Below are positions 28,908-36,048 of a DNA stretch of 42,186 nucleotides, one piece after another. Location of the stretch: NCBI GenBank assembly GCA_021737185.1, contig JAIPEL010000025.1, positions 1 through 42,186 on the forward strand. The letters run 5' to 3'. The translations under genes were made by a program, and so were the position numbers. The stretch's first letter is position 1. Every line of letters begins with the position of its first letter. The notes below the pieces were generated by a model that ran no database searches, was not told the DNA's origin, and was given only the letters and a program-made list of their open reading frames with translations. This stretch comes from Desulfobacterales bacterium (GTDB taxonomy: Bacteria; Desulfobacterota; Desulfobacteria; Desulfobacterales; CAFBRK01).

Positions 28908-28934
28908 GTTGGGCTGAGAGAAGCGAAGCCCAAC
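28908..28934. repeat. GTTGGGCT hairpin repeat
   Basis: GTTGGGCT (28908-28915) and AGCCCAAC (28927-28934) flank GAGAGAAGCGA. It resembles a GTAGGTTGGG...CCCAACA repeat found in many proteobacterial genomes. Confidence 0.6.
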
Positions 28935-29067
28935 AATGAAATTGCCCGACGAAAACCAATCGTCTGTCTTTACGCCAAGAATGTTGGACTTCACAAGTTC
29001 AGCCCAATTTAGCTGTTTCGCCTTTTTGCTTTGAGCAGCGTATTTGCCTTCAGGCGGAGTTACCTAT

Positions 29068-30648
29068 ATGCACATCCTGTTTCTGGCAGCGGAAAACGGC
29101 GCCCTGGAAGGCGGAAAGGTCGGGGGAATCGGCGATGTGGTCGGCCAGCTTCCGCCGGCGCTGGCCGATTTCGGCTGCACCGTCACGGTGGTCACCCCAT
29201 CCCATGGTTTCCTCCACAAGGGACCGGAAGCGAAGAAGCTTCCTCCTTTCCAATGTCGCTTTCGGGGCTTCACGCATTGGGCGGACCTATACGAGCTGCC
29301 GGGCAAAAAAACGATGCCCGGTGTGGGCCACATTGTCATCGATCATCCCCTGCTTCATGCCGTCGATCCGTTTCACGGCACCCCGAGAATCTATGTACAC
29401 GACGACCCGAACCGACCTTTTTCTTCAGACGCCTCCCGCTTCGCCCTGTTTTGTGCCGCTGCCTCCGCCGCGGCCGGACAGGGTGCTTTCGGCATCGTCG
29501 ACGTTGCACATCTTCACGACTGGCATGCAGGATGCGCGGCAATTTTGCAGCGCTATTCCGGAAGCGGGACCGGATTGGAGTCGGTGAGGACGGTTTTTTC
29601 GATTCACAATCTCGGCCTGCAGGGAATCCGCCCGCTTCGAGGCAGCGATTCGTCGCTGGAAGCATGGTTCCCCGGGCTCTCCTACGACTGGCTGGGGGTG
29701 TCGGATCCGCGATGGCACGACTGCGTCAACCTGATGGCCGCCGGCATCCGTCTGGCCGACATGGTCCATACGGTTTCACCGTCCTACAGCCGGGAAATTT
29801 TGCAGCCCAGCGATCCGCCGCGGTTTTACGGCGCAGAGGGACTCGAATCGGTCCTCCAGGATGCCGAAAACAAGGGACGTCTGACCGGGATTCTCAACGG
29901 CTGCGAATACCCGGAAGACGGAAAGCCGCCGACAACCTCGTTTACCGATCTGGTGGCGTTGTGCCGGAACCGGGTGGCTCGTTGGGCGGCCCCATACGCC
30001 CGTGTGCCGTCGGCGCATTTTCTGGCACACAGCCGCCTGACCGAGGAGATCTTTTCTTCGAATCCGCCCGAGGTGCTGCTCACCTGTGTCGGGCGGGTGG
30101 CAGAACAGAAAATGCTGCTGATGTGCGCCCCCGGTTCAGACGGGAGGTCGGCGCTGGACCGCATTCTGGAAGACATCGGCAGCCGCGGGAAATTGATGCT
30201 GCTTGGCACGGGAGATCCTGTCTGGGAGCGAAAATTGCTGGACATCGCCGCCCGGTGGGACAATTTCATTTTCCTCAACGGTTACTCGGACGCTTGCGCC
30301 CGTGCCCTTTACGCTTCCGGCGATCTGTTCCTGATGCCGAGCTCTTACGAACCGTGCGGCATCAGCCAGATGATGGCCATGAGGGCCGGCCAGCCCTGTG
30401 TGGTCCATTCCGTCGGAGGGTTGAAGGACACGGTCCATGACGGTATCGACGGGTTTTCCTTTTCCGGGGAAACGGTCGCAGAGCAGGTCGACGCCTTTGC
30501 AGACACCACCATCGGTGCGCTTGCCCTGCGACGGGATAAACCCGAGCGGTTCATGGACATCCGCCGCCGCGCAGCGAAAGCCCGATTTTCCTGGGCGTAC
30601 ACGGCAAAGCGATACGTGGAGGAGTTGTATGGGGGAAAGGGCGCATAG
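29068..30648 (+). CDS. glgA: GT5 glycogen synthase, divergent
   Basis: An ADP-glucose-dependent glycogen/starch synthase (526 residues). The N-terminus has the GT5 signature KVGGIGDVVGQLP with K17, and HLHDWHAG matches the GT5 glucan-binding loop. The C-terminal domain has MPSSYEPCGISQMMAMRAG with E428 and a GGLKDTV loop. The R/K motif reads GRVAEQKML where the family usually has QKG, so it is somewhat divergent, and it is longer than the 477 residues of E. coli GlgA. The ATG at 29068 follows GCGGAG; a frame eight codons longer has no ribosome site. The stop TAG lies in GGGCGCATAGGGC, a repeat unit, and a palindrome follows. It gives the cell a second synthase beside GlgM. Confidence 0.9.
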   Translation: MHILFLAAENGALEGGKVGGIGDVVGQLPPALADFGCTVTVVTPSHGFLHKGPEAKKLPPFQCRFRGFTHWADLYELPGKKTMPGVGHIVIDHPLLHAVDPFHGTPRIYVHDDPNRPFSSDASRFALFCAAASAAAGQGAFGIVDVAHLHDWHAGCAAILQRYSGSGTGLESVRTVFSIHNLGLQGIRPLRGSDSSLEAWFPGLSYDWLGVSDPRWHDCVNLMAAGIRLADMVHTVSPSYSREILQPSDPPRFYGAEGLESVLQDAENKGRLTGILNGCEYPEDGKPPTTSFTDLVALCRNRVARWAAPYARVPSAHFLAHSRLTEEIFSSNPPEVLLTCVGRVAEQKMLLMCAPGSDGRSALDRILEDIGSRGKLMLLGTGDPVWERKLLDIAARWDNFIFLNGYSDACARALYASGDLFLMPSSYEPCGISQMMAMRAGQPCVVHSVGGLKDTVHDGIDGFSFSGETVAEQVDAFADTTIGALALRRDKPERFMDIRRRAAKARFSWAYTAKRYVEELYGGKGA

Positions 30649-30652
30649 GGCA

Positions 30653-30675
30653 ATAAAATCGTGAGACGATTTTAT
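30653..30675. repeat. Stop-codon palindrome, copy 3
   Basis: ATAAAATCGT (30653-30662), loop GAG, ACGATTTTAT (30666-30675), perfect 10-nt arms, starting five bases after the glgA stop. A single GCATAGG-type unit (30639-30652) lies directly in front. It may serve as a weak glgA terminator. Confidence 0.75.
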
Positions 30676-30700
30676 TCGAGGTGAATTTGAATTCGGCCAC

Positions 30701-30737
30701 TTGTTTCGAGTCTCATTATGATATATAATCGAGACTC
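30701..30737 (+). promoter_or_regulatory. Promoter and palindromic operator of the toxin-antitoxin pair
   Basis: TTGTTT (30701-30706) and TATAAT (30724-30729) are separated by exactly 17 bp, a strong sigma-70 pattern. A palindrome with arms GAGTCTC (30708-30714) and GAGACTC (30731-30737), extended inward by ATTAT/ATAAT, covers the spacer, the -10 box and the start point. Phd/YefM antitoxins usually repress their own operon by binding such a site. Confidence 0.8.
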
Positions 30738-30753
30738 AATTGGAGGTGGCGTT

Positions 30754-31044
30754 ATGAAATTTCTCAGTGTCAGAGATTTGAAAACAAAGTCGGCACAGGT
30801 TTGGAAAGAGCTGCCGGATCAGAAAGACATGGTCATTACCAGCAACGGCCGGCCGATCGCCATTCTGTCATCGATCACGGAGAACAACTTGGATCAGGTA
30901 TTGTCAGCTTATCGGCAGGCGAGGGCCATGAGAGCGGTCGCTTTCATCCAGGAAGACTCTGTGCGCAAAGGGGCGGATCGAATCAGCCAAGAAGAGATCG
31001 ACCGAGAAATCAAAGCGGTTCGCGCCAAGCGGAATAAAGGCTAA
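30754..31044 (+). CDS. Phd/YefM-family antitoxin
   Basis: A 96-residue antitoxin. The N-terminus MKFLSVRDLKTKSAQVWKEL is the typical Phd/YefM DNA-binding fold, followed by DMVITSNGRPIAILSSI; the C-terminal half is charged and would bind the toxin. The ATG at 30754 was chosen because GGAGG lies seven bases before it; a longer frame from 30718 would start inside the promoter. It lies directly downstream of a promoter covered by a palindromic operator, which fits autorepression. A PIN-domain gene follows after 49 bp. Confidence 0.92.
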   Translation: MKFLSVRDLKTKSAQVWKELPDQKDMVITSNGRPIAILSSITENNLDQVLSAYRQARAMRAVAFIQEDSVRKGADRISQEEIDREIKAVRAKRNKG

Positions 31045-31093
31045 GGTTCGGCTTTCCGGAACCCGTCTTTAAGAGTCGTGGGAGCGATTTTTT

Positions 31094-31504
31094 ATGAATA
31101 TCGTTCTGGATACCAATGTTCTCGTCTCCGGCCTGCTGACTCCGTTTGGCCCGAGCGGAGAAATCGTCCGAATGATTTCGGCGGGTCTTTTGACACTGAT
31201 GGTCGATGCCCGAATCCTTTCCGAGTACCGGGAAGTGCTCCATCGGCCGAAATTCCAATTCAATCATGACCAGGTCGATGACCTTCTGGACTATATCCGA
31301 CTGAGCAGCCGGATCGTTTCTGCCGTCCCCCTGAAAAAGCCACTTCCCGACCCGGATGACGAGCCGTTTCTTGAAATCGCCGTCTCGGCAAAAGCAGCAT
31401 GCCTGATTACCGGAAACAGGGTCCATTTCCCCAAAAAATCCTGCCAGGGTGTGAAAATCGTATCTCCATCGGAATTTATCGATCTGTATAGAGATCTCGA
31501 ATAA
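31094..31504 (+). CDS. PIN-domain toxin (COG1569-like)
   Basis: A 136-residue PIN-domain ribonuclease, the likely toxin of the pair. The acidic residues expected for metal binding are D6 (NIVLDTNVLVSGLL), E44 (SEYREVL) and D89 (DPDDEPFLEIA), with N108 in ITGNRVHFP as is common in this subfamily. PIN toxins cleave tRNA, rRNA or mRNA; the target here is unknown. The ATG at 31094 follows GGGAGCG at a slightly long distance. The order antitoxin then toxin, same strand, 49 bp apart, supports one operon. The pair is an isolated cassette among repeats. Confidence 0.92.
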   Translation: MNIVLDTNVLVSGLLTPFGPSGEIVRMISAGLLTLMVDARILSEYREVLHRPKFQFNHDQVDDLLDYIRLSSRIVSAVPLKKPLPDPDDEPFLEIAVSAKAACLITGNRVHFPKKSCQGVKIVSPSEFIDLYRDLE

Positions 31505-31590
31505 CTGATTCCACTCAGGTGATCTGTTTAATGCAGTCTGCAAATCCTGGTCCTCAGGACCTCCGGGCCCGGATTATTCCTTTCTGCTCG

Positions 31591-31701
31591 GTCTAATTTT
31601 GAATTTGGAATTTGGAATCTTGAATCCCACCGACCGGCGGCAGGGCTGTCCTCTATAATTTACTCTATGCCCCATGCGCTATGCCCTATGCGCTGTTTCC
31701 C
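31591..31701. repeat. GAATTTG and GCATAGG heptamer arrays between toxin and DUF72 genes
   Basis: 31598-31628 reads GAATTTG, GAATTTG, GAATCTT, GAATCCC. On the minus strand, 31701-31664 reads GGGAAACAGC, GCATAGG, GCATAGC, GCATGGG, GCATAGA. The DUF72 stop TAG (31688-31686) lies in the first GCATAGG unit. Between them, CGGCGGCAGGGCTGTC recurs in part near 41625. Confidence 0.8.
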
Positions 31702-32426
31702 TCGACCATCTCCTTCAACTCCATTGCATTTACGGCCGCAAAGCCTTTCTGATCGTTGTCGAAAAAACAGAAAATCTCCTTTCCCTGGTCGGACCAGGTG
31801 GAAAAAGCACCGGCCCAGCCAGCCAGCTCCGTTTTTTCATATCGTCCCTGATAGGCATCTCCCGGCCCATGAAGCCGCACGTAAATGAAGTCGGCGGTCA
31901 CTGCACGGGGAGATAACTCCCCGGCCAGGTGATAGATGCAAAATGCGGCCTCATGGCGGGCGAGAATCTCCAGGCATGGATCGGCGAACCAGCTAGTATC
32001 GCGGAACTCGAACGTATATCGGTGCCCGGGGGGCAATGCCGTCAAAAAGCGCTCCAGCCGCTCCGGGTCGAACCGCCAGTTCGGCGGAAGCTGAAACAGG
32101 ATCGGCCCGAGTTTCGGCGAAAGGACATCGATCCGCTCGAAGAAGGCGGAAACGGCATCCTCCGGATCTTTGAGCTTCTTCATGTGGGTAATGTAGCGGC
32201 TGGCCTTGGCCGTAAAGGTAAATTCCGGTCCGGCAGCTTCCCGCCAGTGTTTCAATGTTTTTTCCGACGGCAGCCGATAAAAGGAGTTGTTGATCTCCAC
32301 CGCGTCGAAATGACTTTGATAATGGGTCAAAAATTCGCTTTTGGCCGTCTTTTCCGGATAGAAGGGACCGACCCAATGGCCGTAATGCCAGCCGGAGGTT
32401 CCGATATGAACTCGATTTTTTTGCAT
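31686..32426 (-). CDS. DUF72 (YecE-like) TIM-barrel protein
   Basis: A DUF72 protein of 246 residues with the family N-terminus VHIGTSGWHYGHWVGPFYPE, then FDAVEINNSFYRLPS, FTAKASRYITHMKKL, ILFQLPPNW, FEFRDTSW and YVRLHGP. DUF72 proteins adopt a TIM-barrel fold; their reaction is not known. The ATG at 32426 was chosen because homology starts there; the longer frame would translate a palindromic repeat. The ribosome site is weak (GGAACAACG). It points toward the toxin gene. The C-terminus GNSA plus TAG is supplied by a repeat element shared with malQ. Confidence 0.9.
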   Translation of the reverse strand: MQKNRVHIGTSGWHYGHWVGPFYPEKTAKSEFLTHYQSHFDAVEINNSFYRLPSEKTLKHWREAAGPEFTFTAKASRYITHMKKLKDPEDAVSAFFERIDVLSPKLGPILFQLPPNWRFDPERLERFLTALPPGHRYTFEFRDTSWFADPCLEILARHEAAFCIYHLAGELSPRAVTADFIYVRLHGPGDAYQGRYEKTELAGWAGAFSTWSDQGKEIFCFFDNDQKGFAAVNAMELKEMVEGNSA

Positions 32427-32455
32427 TTTTCGTTGTTCCGTTGGACAAGTTACAT

Positions 32456-32640
32456 ATGAAATACGAAATCCAAATATCGAAATCCGAAACAAATTCAAAA
32501 TCCGAATTTTCAAATGACCAAAACAACGTCGAAGAGCAAAAAGCGGATATCCTTTTGAATATCTGCTGTTGTTTGGGTCATTCTAATTTTGATCATTTGG
32601 GATTGTTTCGAATTTCGGATTTCGAGCTTCGTATTTTTCA
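32456..32640. repeat. Long AT-rich quasi-palindrome of GAAATCC-type units
   Basis: The left arm (32456-32524) has words such as ACGAAATCC, TCGAAATCCG, CAAATTC and CAAATGACCAAAAC; the right arm (32571-32640) is its imperfect complement (GTTTGGGTCATTC, TTTCGAATTTCGGATTTCG, CGTATTTTTCA). The centre AGCGGATATCC...GAATATCTGCT is also palindromic. The whole 185-bp element could fold into one hairpin. It begins about 30 bp before the DUF72 start, in its leader region. Confidence 0.8.
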
Positions 32641-32821
32641 TTCTTCATCTCCTAAGGCAGGGCCATATGCCTCTGAACTGGTCCTGAGGGCCAGAATTTC
32701 CAGACTGCAAAAACTATGGCGAATCTTCAGCGATCGGGATATACTCTATACACCCTATTTCTCGACAGAATCATTCAGCTTACATGAAATATCCGGGATA
32801 GACCGGCAACCTTGAACACCT

Positions 32822-33014
32822 AACCTTGATGAAATCGTAAAAAGTGCCCGAAGCGTCATTCCGGGCTTGATAAGCCTGCCCCGGACTCGATCCGGGGGAA
32901 TCCAGAACTTATCGAAATCACTGGATTCCCGCTGCAGTTTACCCCGGACTCGATCCGGGGCGGGAATGACGAAAAAAGAGAATTTCGGACTTTTTACGAA
33001 ACCGTCAACCTTGA
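32822..33014. mobile_element. MITE-like element with terminal inverted repeats, copy 2
   Basis: The left end (32822-32852, CTTGATGAAATCGTAAAAAG...CCCGAA) is complementary to the right end (32984-33014, TTCGGACTTTTTACGAAACC...). The interior has GTCATTCC and two copies of GGACTCGATCCGGGG, as at 28781-28887. There is no coding capacity. The remaining part of the 615-bp gap between the DUF72 and kinase genes holds the palindrome at 32456-32640 and about 180 bp in which I see nothing. Confidence 0.75.
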
Positions 33015-33041
33015 ACCTCCTAATTTTGAAAAGGAGAATAG

Positions 33042-34610
33042 ATGGTCGAAAATCAGCATCCGGACCTCGAGCGCGTCATGATGCAGCCGGAGTTTTATCC
33101 GCATCCGGTAGACCGGGTCGAGCGCGTCGAAACCCACATATCGATCGTTTTTCTTGCCGGGGAAAGCGTTTACAAGATTAAAAAACCGGTCTCTCTGGGA
33201 TTTCTCGACTTCAGCACCCTCGAAAAACGCCGCCGCTTCTGCCGGGAGGAGGTCCGTCTGAACCGGCGTCTTACAGAAGACATCTACGAAGGGGTGATTG
33301 CCGTCACCGAATCCAACGGGCGCCTGACCCTGAACGGAGATGGAAATCCGGTGGAGTATGCCGTGAAGATGCGTCGGCTGCCCGACCGGTACACCATGGG
33401 TCGACTGCTTGCCAAAAACACGCTGGACGCCGCAGATCTCCAGCGGCTGGCTGCAACACTCGCGGAATTTTACCGGACCGCGCCTCGGGCAGAGAGGGTC
33501 GGCGGCTGGGAAACAGTGCATCAAAACTGCGAAGAAAACTTTATCCAGATGAAGCCCTTTGCGGGCAGAATCATCGCCCCTTCCCGCTTCGAACTGATCC
33601 GGACGGCGACAACCGGCTTTTTGGAGCGGCGGCATTTGCTCTTCGAAGAACGTCTACAGGAAGGAAGCGTTCGGGAAGGTCACGGCGACCTTCGCTCCGA
33701 ACATGTTTATTTCACTCCCGACGGCATTCAGATTATAGACTGCATCGAATTCAACGAACGGATGAGATATAATGACGTGGCTTCGGACATCGCTTTTCTG
33801 ACCATGGACCTCGACTACCAGGGGGCGTTTCACATTTCGGAAGAGCTGCTTGGCGCCTTCGTTGCCCGATTTGACGATTTCCGGATTTTTTCCCTGATCG
33901 ATTTTTACCTCTGCTATCGCGCCTGCGTTCGCCTGAAAGTCACCTGCTTTCGGCTGCAGCAGGAAAGTCTCGAAACAGATCAGCGCCGTTTTCTCCTCGA
34001 ACGGACCCGAACCTTCGCGGCTCTGGCCTGCCGGTATGCGAAACGGTTTGTCCGGCCCACAGTCTACGTGGTGATGGGCATGATTGCCGCCGGGAAGAGC
34101 ACCGTCGCCCGGGCGTTGGCAGACGCCTTCGGTGCAGAGCTGCTCTCCTCGGACCGGATTCGAAAAGAACTCTTCGAGAAGGCGGCGCCCGGGGGAGACT
34201 TCGAACAGGGCATCTACCGCCGGGAGGCCCGGGCCAGGGTGTATGCGAGAATGTTGTTGGCGGCCCAGGAGCGGCTTAAAGACCATCGTTCGGTGATCCT
34301 CGACGCCACATACAGCCGTCAAAAGCAGCGTGCCGAAGCCGTTCGACTGGCCGCCGACAACGGTGCAGCGATCGTTTTTATCGAATGCACCTGTCCTGAC
34401 GAGGTCCTTCGCAGCCGACTCAAAGAACGGGAAAAGGGAAAATCGATCTCGGACGCCCGGCTGTCCCTGTTGGAGGATTTTCGCAAAAACTACGAGCCTC
34501 CGGAGGAAATCCCGCCGCCTGCTCGCCTTCACGCGGACACCACCCGCCCCCTTGACCGGCTGGTCTCCGAATTGTTTATCGCTTCGCGCAGGATCTACCC
34601 CGGCGGATAA
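33042..34610 (+). CDS. Two-domain protein: APH-like kinase domain plus P-loop ATPase
   Basis: A 522-residue protein matching the COG2187/COG0645 architecture. Residues about 25-330 are aminoglycoside-phosphotransferase-like: VYKIKKPVSLGFLDFST near the start and the catalytic-loop pattern GHGDLRSEHVYF followed by IIDCIEFNERMRYND. From about 340 there is a gluconate-kinase-like P-loop domain with a Walker A at 346-354 (GMIAAGKST), then LSSDRIRKELF and VILDATYS. It probably phosphorylates a small molecule, but the substrate is unknown; it need not confer drug resistance. The ATG at 33042 follows AAGGAG perfectly. It stands alone among repeats, and its TAA stop overlaps a palindrome. Confidence 0.88.
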   Translation: MVENQHPDLERVMMQPEFYPHPVDRVERVETHISIVFLAGESVYKIKKPVSLGFLDFSTLEKRRRFCREEVRLNRRLTEDIYEGVIAVTESNGRLTLNGDGNPVEYAVKMRRLPDRYTMGRLLAKNTLDAADLQRLAATLAEFYRTAPRAERVGGWETVHQNCEENFIQMKPFAGRIIAPSRFELIRTATTGFLERRHLLFEERLQEGSVREGHGDLRSEHVYFTPDGIQIIDCIEFNERMRYNDVASDIAFLTMDLDYQGAFHISEELLGAFVARFDDFRIFSLIDFYLCYRACVRLKVTCFRLQQESLETDQRRFLLERTRTFAALACRYAKRFVRPTVYVVMGMIAAGKSTVARALADAFGAELLSSDRIRKELFEKAAPGGDFEQGIYRREARARVYARMLLAAQERLKDHRSVILDATYSRQKQRAEAVRLAADNGAAIVFIECTCPDEVLRSRLKEREKGKSISDARLSLLEDFRKNYEPPEEIPPPARLHADTTRPLDRLVSELFIASRRIYPGG

Positions 34611-34628
34611 AATCGCTGGCGCGATTTT
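34609..34628. repeat. Stop-codon palindrome, copy 4
   Basis: AAAATCGC (34609-34616), loop TGGC, GCGATTTT (34621-34628). It overlaps the TAA stop (34608-34610) of the kinase-like gene. Confidence 0.75.
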
Positions 34629-34691
34629 CTCCGCAGTCAAAAAAACAATGCTGAGCTGATCTCTACAAAGCTCCAGTTTGCCCAAAGCGGA

Positions 34692-34760
34692 GGCCAAGGG
34701 GTGTCGGATCGTATGCCGGCCAAGTATTTTGGCCGGCAGGAGAGCCGATACCCCTTGGCC
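34692..34760. repeat. Near-perfect 69-nt hairpin element
   Basis: The outer arms GGCCAAGGGGTGTCGG (34692-34707) and CCGATACCCCTTGGCC (34745-34760) differ at one pair; the inner arms GCCGGCCAA (34715-34723) and TTGGCCGGC (34729-34737) are perfect. The right half nearly repeats the sequence at about 3800-3824. It lies between two convergent genes and could be a bidirectional terminator, though it lacks T-runs. Confidence 0.75.
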
Positions 34761-34817
34761 TTCCTGCCCATGTTGGATCTTCCCGAATAACTGCTAATCA
34801 TACCATTTCAGGCTCGG

Positions 34818-35582
34818 TCACTTTGTGTGCGGGGGAAGGCCGTAGTACAGCTCCAGGGCTTTTTCGTATGCGCTGGTCAGTTCCATGTCGGGATTGTAGG
34901 GCGGCGCGTTTTCGATTTCTTCTTTGCTTCTGTCGAACTGCACCGTCTCCTTCGGCCAGGAGATTTCCTCGACCAAATCCGGGAGCATGACCACCTTCTT
35001 GCCCGGCAGCCAATCCCGGGTATCGATCAACAGGTAGGCAATCGGCCAGTCCTCGTCCTCAATGAGCAGATCTTCCACGTGACCGATGTGACCGTCAATG
35101 GCCTCCACTTTGTATCCGATTACCTCGTCGGCCGATCGCAGGTGCGTTTTTTCGATGTCCTCAGCAACCGGCGGCTTCGGGGTCGCCCCCTCTTCCAGGG
35201 GAACCGGAGAGTCGCGCAGAGGGACCGGGTTCGGTACGACACCGACCCCTGCCGGCCCCACCCAGTAATAGGGCAGCCGGTAATAGTCGAACCATTTTTT
35301 TTCGTATTTCCGGGAAACGGGTTCGTCCGCCTCCAGCGGGGGACTCTGCCGGATGTCGTCTTTCGTGTTATCCACGGACAGCAGGCGACTTTCCGCGTCC
35401 GGCTTTTTCAGCACCGGCGGCGGTACAAGCACCTTTCTGCCCGGGAGCCACCTTCGGGTGTCGGCCACCAGGTATCGAACGATCCATTTTTGATCGTCGA
35501 ACAAGAAGTCCTTGCAGCGGCCGATTTCCCCGTCGGTGGCCCTGAGATGATATTTTTGAAGCTCCCTGATGCTTCGATGCAT
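34818..35582 (-). CDS. Protein with two PRC-barrel-like domains
   Basis: A 254-residue soluble protein with a tandem duplication. The first unit (about 14-62) contains DGEIGRCKDFLFDD and VADTRRWLPGRKVLVPP; the second (about 155-210) contains DGHIGHVEDLLIEDEDW and LIDTRDWLPGKKVVMLP. Both fit the PRC-barrel fold, known from RimM, photosynthetic reaction centre H subunits and stress-related proteins. A Pro-rich linker (VPNPVPLRDSPVPLEEGATP) lies between. The ATG at 35582 follows AGAGGA; a longer frame would run through a repeat. No partner gene is adjacent. The role is unknown; RNA or membrane-surface binding are possibilities only. Confidence 0.85.
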   Translation of the reverse strand: MHRSIRELQKYHLRATDGEIGRCKDFLFDDQKWIVRYLVADTRRWLPGRKVLVPPPVLKKPDAESRLLSVDNTKDDIRQSPPLEADEPVSRKYEKKWFDYYRLPYYWVGPAGVGVVPNPVPLRDSPVPLEEGATPKPPVAEDIEKTHLRSADEVIGYKVEAIDGHIGHVEDLLIEDEDWPIAYLLIDTRDWLPGKKVVMLPDLVEEISWPKETVQFDRSKEEIENAPPYNPDMELTSAYEKALELYYGLPPHTK

Positions 35583-35620
35583 GGTATTCCTCTCTTTGAA
35601 CAATCTGTGGTTCATCGTAT

Positions 35621-35754
35621 GAAACTTCGCCCGAAGCCGGGGTTTTTGTAGGGCACGACCTCCGTGTCGTTCCGGTCTGAACGGCACGGAGGCCATTCGA
35701 CTGGGCTCATGACAAGCCGTTCACTACAGCGGCAGAGACTTCGATAGAAGTTTC
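35621..35754. repeat. Dispersed element with GAAACTTC ends, copy 2
   Basis: Terminal inverted repeats GAAACTTC (35621-35628) and GAAGTTTC (35747-35754), with inner inverted arms ACCTCCGTGTCGTTC and GAACGGCACGGAGG. The right half (GCCGTTCACTACAGCGGCAG) recurs at 41552-41571. It lies in the 466-bp gap between the PRC gene and the response regulator; the part from 35755 to 35915 shows nothing clear. Confidence 0.65.
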
Positions 35755-35915
35755 ACCATTGATCAAACCGGTCGGCCCCACCGGCCGGCGGCAAAGCTAT
35801 AAAAATATTCTGCCAAACTCATCGAGGCTTCAATACGTGGAATCCCGTATTATCAGCCTGCGGCCCGGGCATTATATGAGGACGTATACATCGCTGTTCA
35901 GGAAAAAAAGTGCTC

Positions 35916-35944
35916 TTTACAAAAATCCGATTTTCCTTTATAAA
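35916..35944 (+). promoter_or_regulatory. Probable sigma-70 promoter of the response regulator
   Basis: TTTACA (35916-35921), 17 bp, TATAAA (35939-35944). The expected start near 35951 would give a leader of about 100 nt before the gene at 36049. The spacer contains a small AAAATC-C-GATTTT palindrome. Confidence 0.6.
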
Positions 35945-36048
35945 ATAGTCTGATCGGGGATGAATCGAAACATTCTCTGGTCTTGGTGGTCTTCGACATC
36001 GTTTGCTTTCGCCCTCCTGCATGAACTTTTTAAGAAGCGGACACTATT

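Larger units (their letters stand above)
28483..29067. other. Repeat-filled gap between the GH31 gene and glgA
   Basis: No gene is seen in these 585 bp. In order it holds GTTCAGGGTTT-type direct repeats (28515-28572), a transposase-less element with long terminal inverted repeats (28621-28769), a GTCATTCC-type element (28781-28887) and a GTTGGGCT/AGCCCAAC hairpin (28908-28934). The last 100 bp carry the glgA leader; no clear promoter could be assigned. Confidence 0.7.

Noticed and set aside
33042-34610. Antibiotic resistance gene (aminoglycoside phosphotransferase)
   Set aside because: Only the fold is shared; the fused architecture matches a widespread chromosomal family of unknown substrate.
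34692-34760. Classical intrinsic terminator between convergent genes
   Set aside because: The hairpin is strong but has no T-run on either side, and it is related to another dispersed element, so it is listed as a repeat.
35759-36022. Short frames on both strands upstream of the response regulator
   Set aside because: No ribosome site or domain; the plus-strand frame spans the probable promoter.
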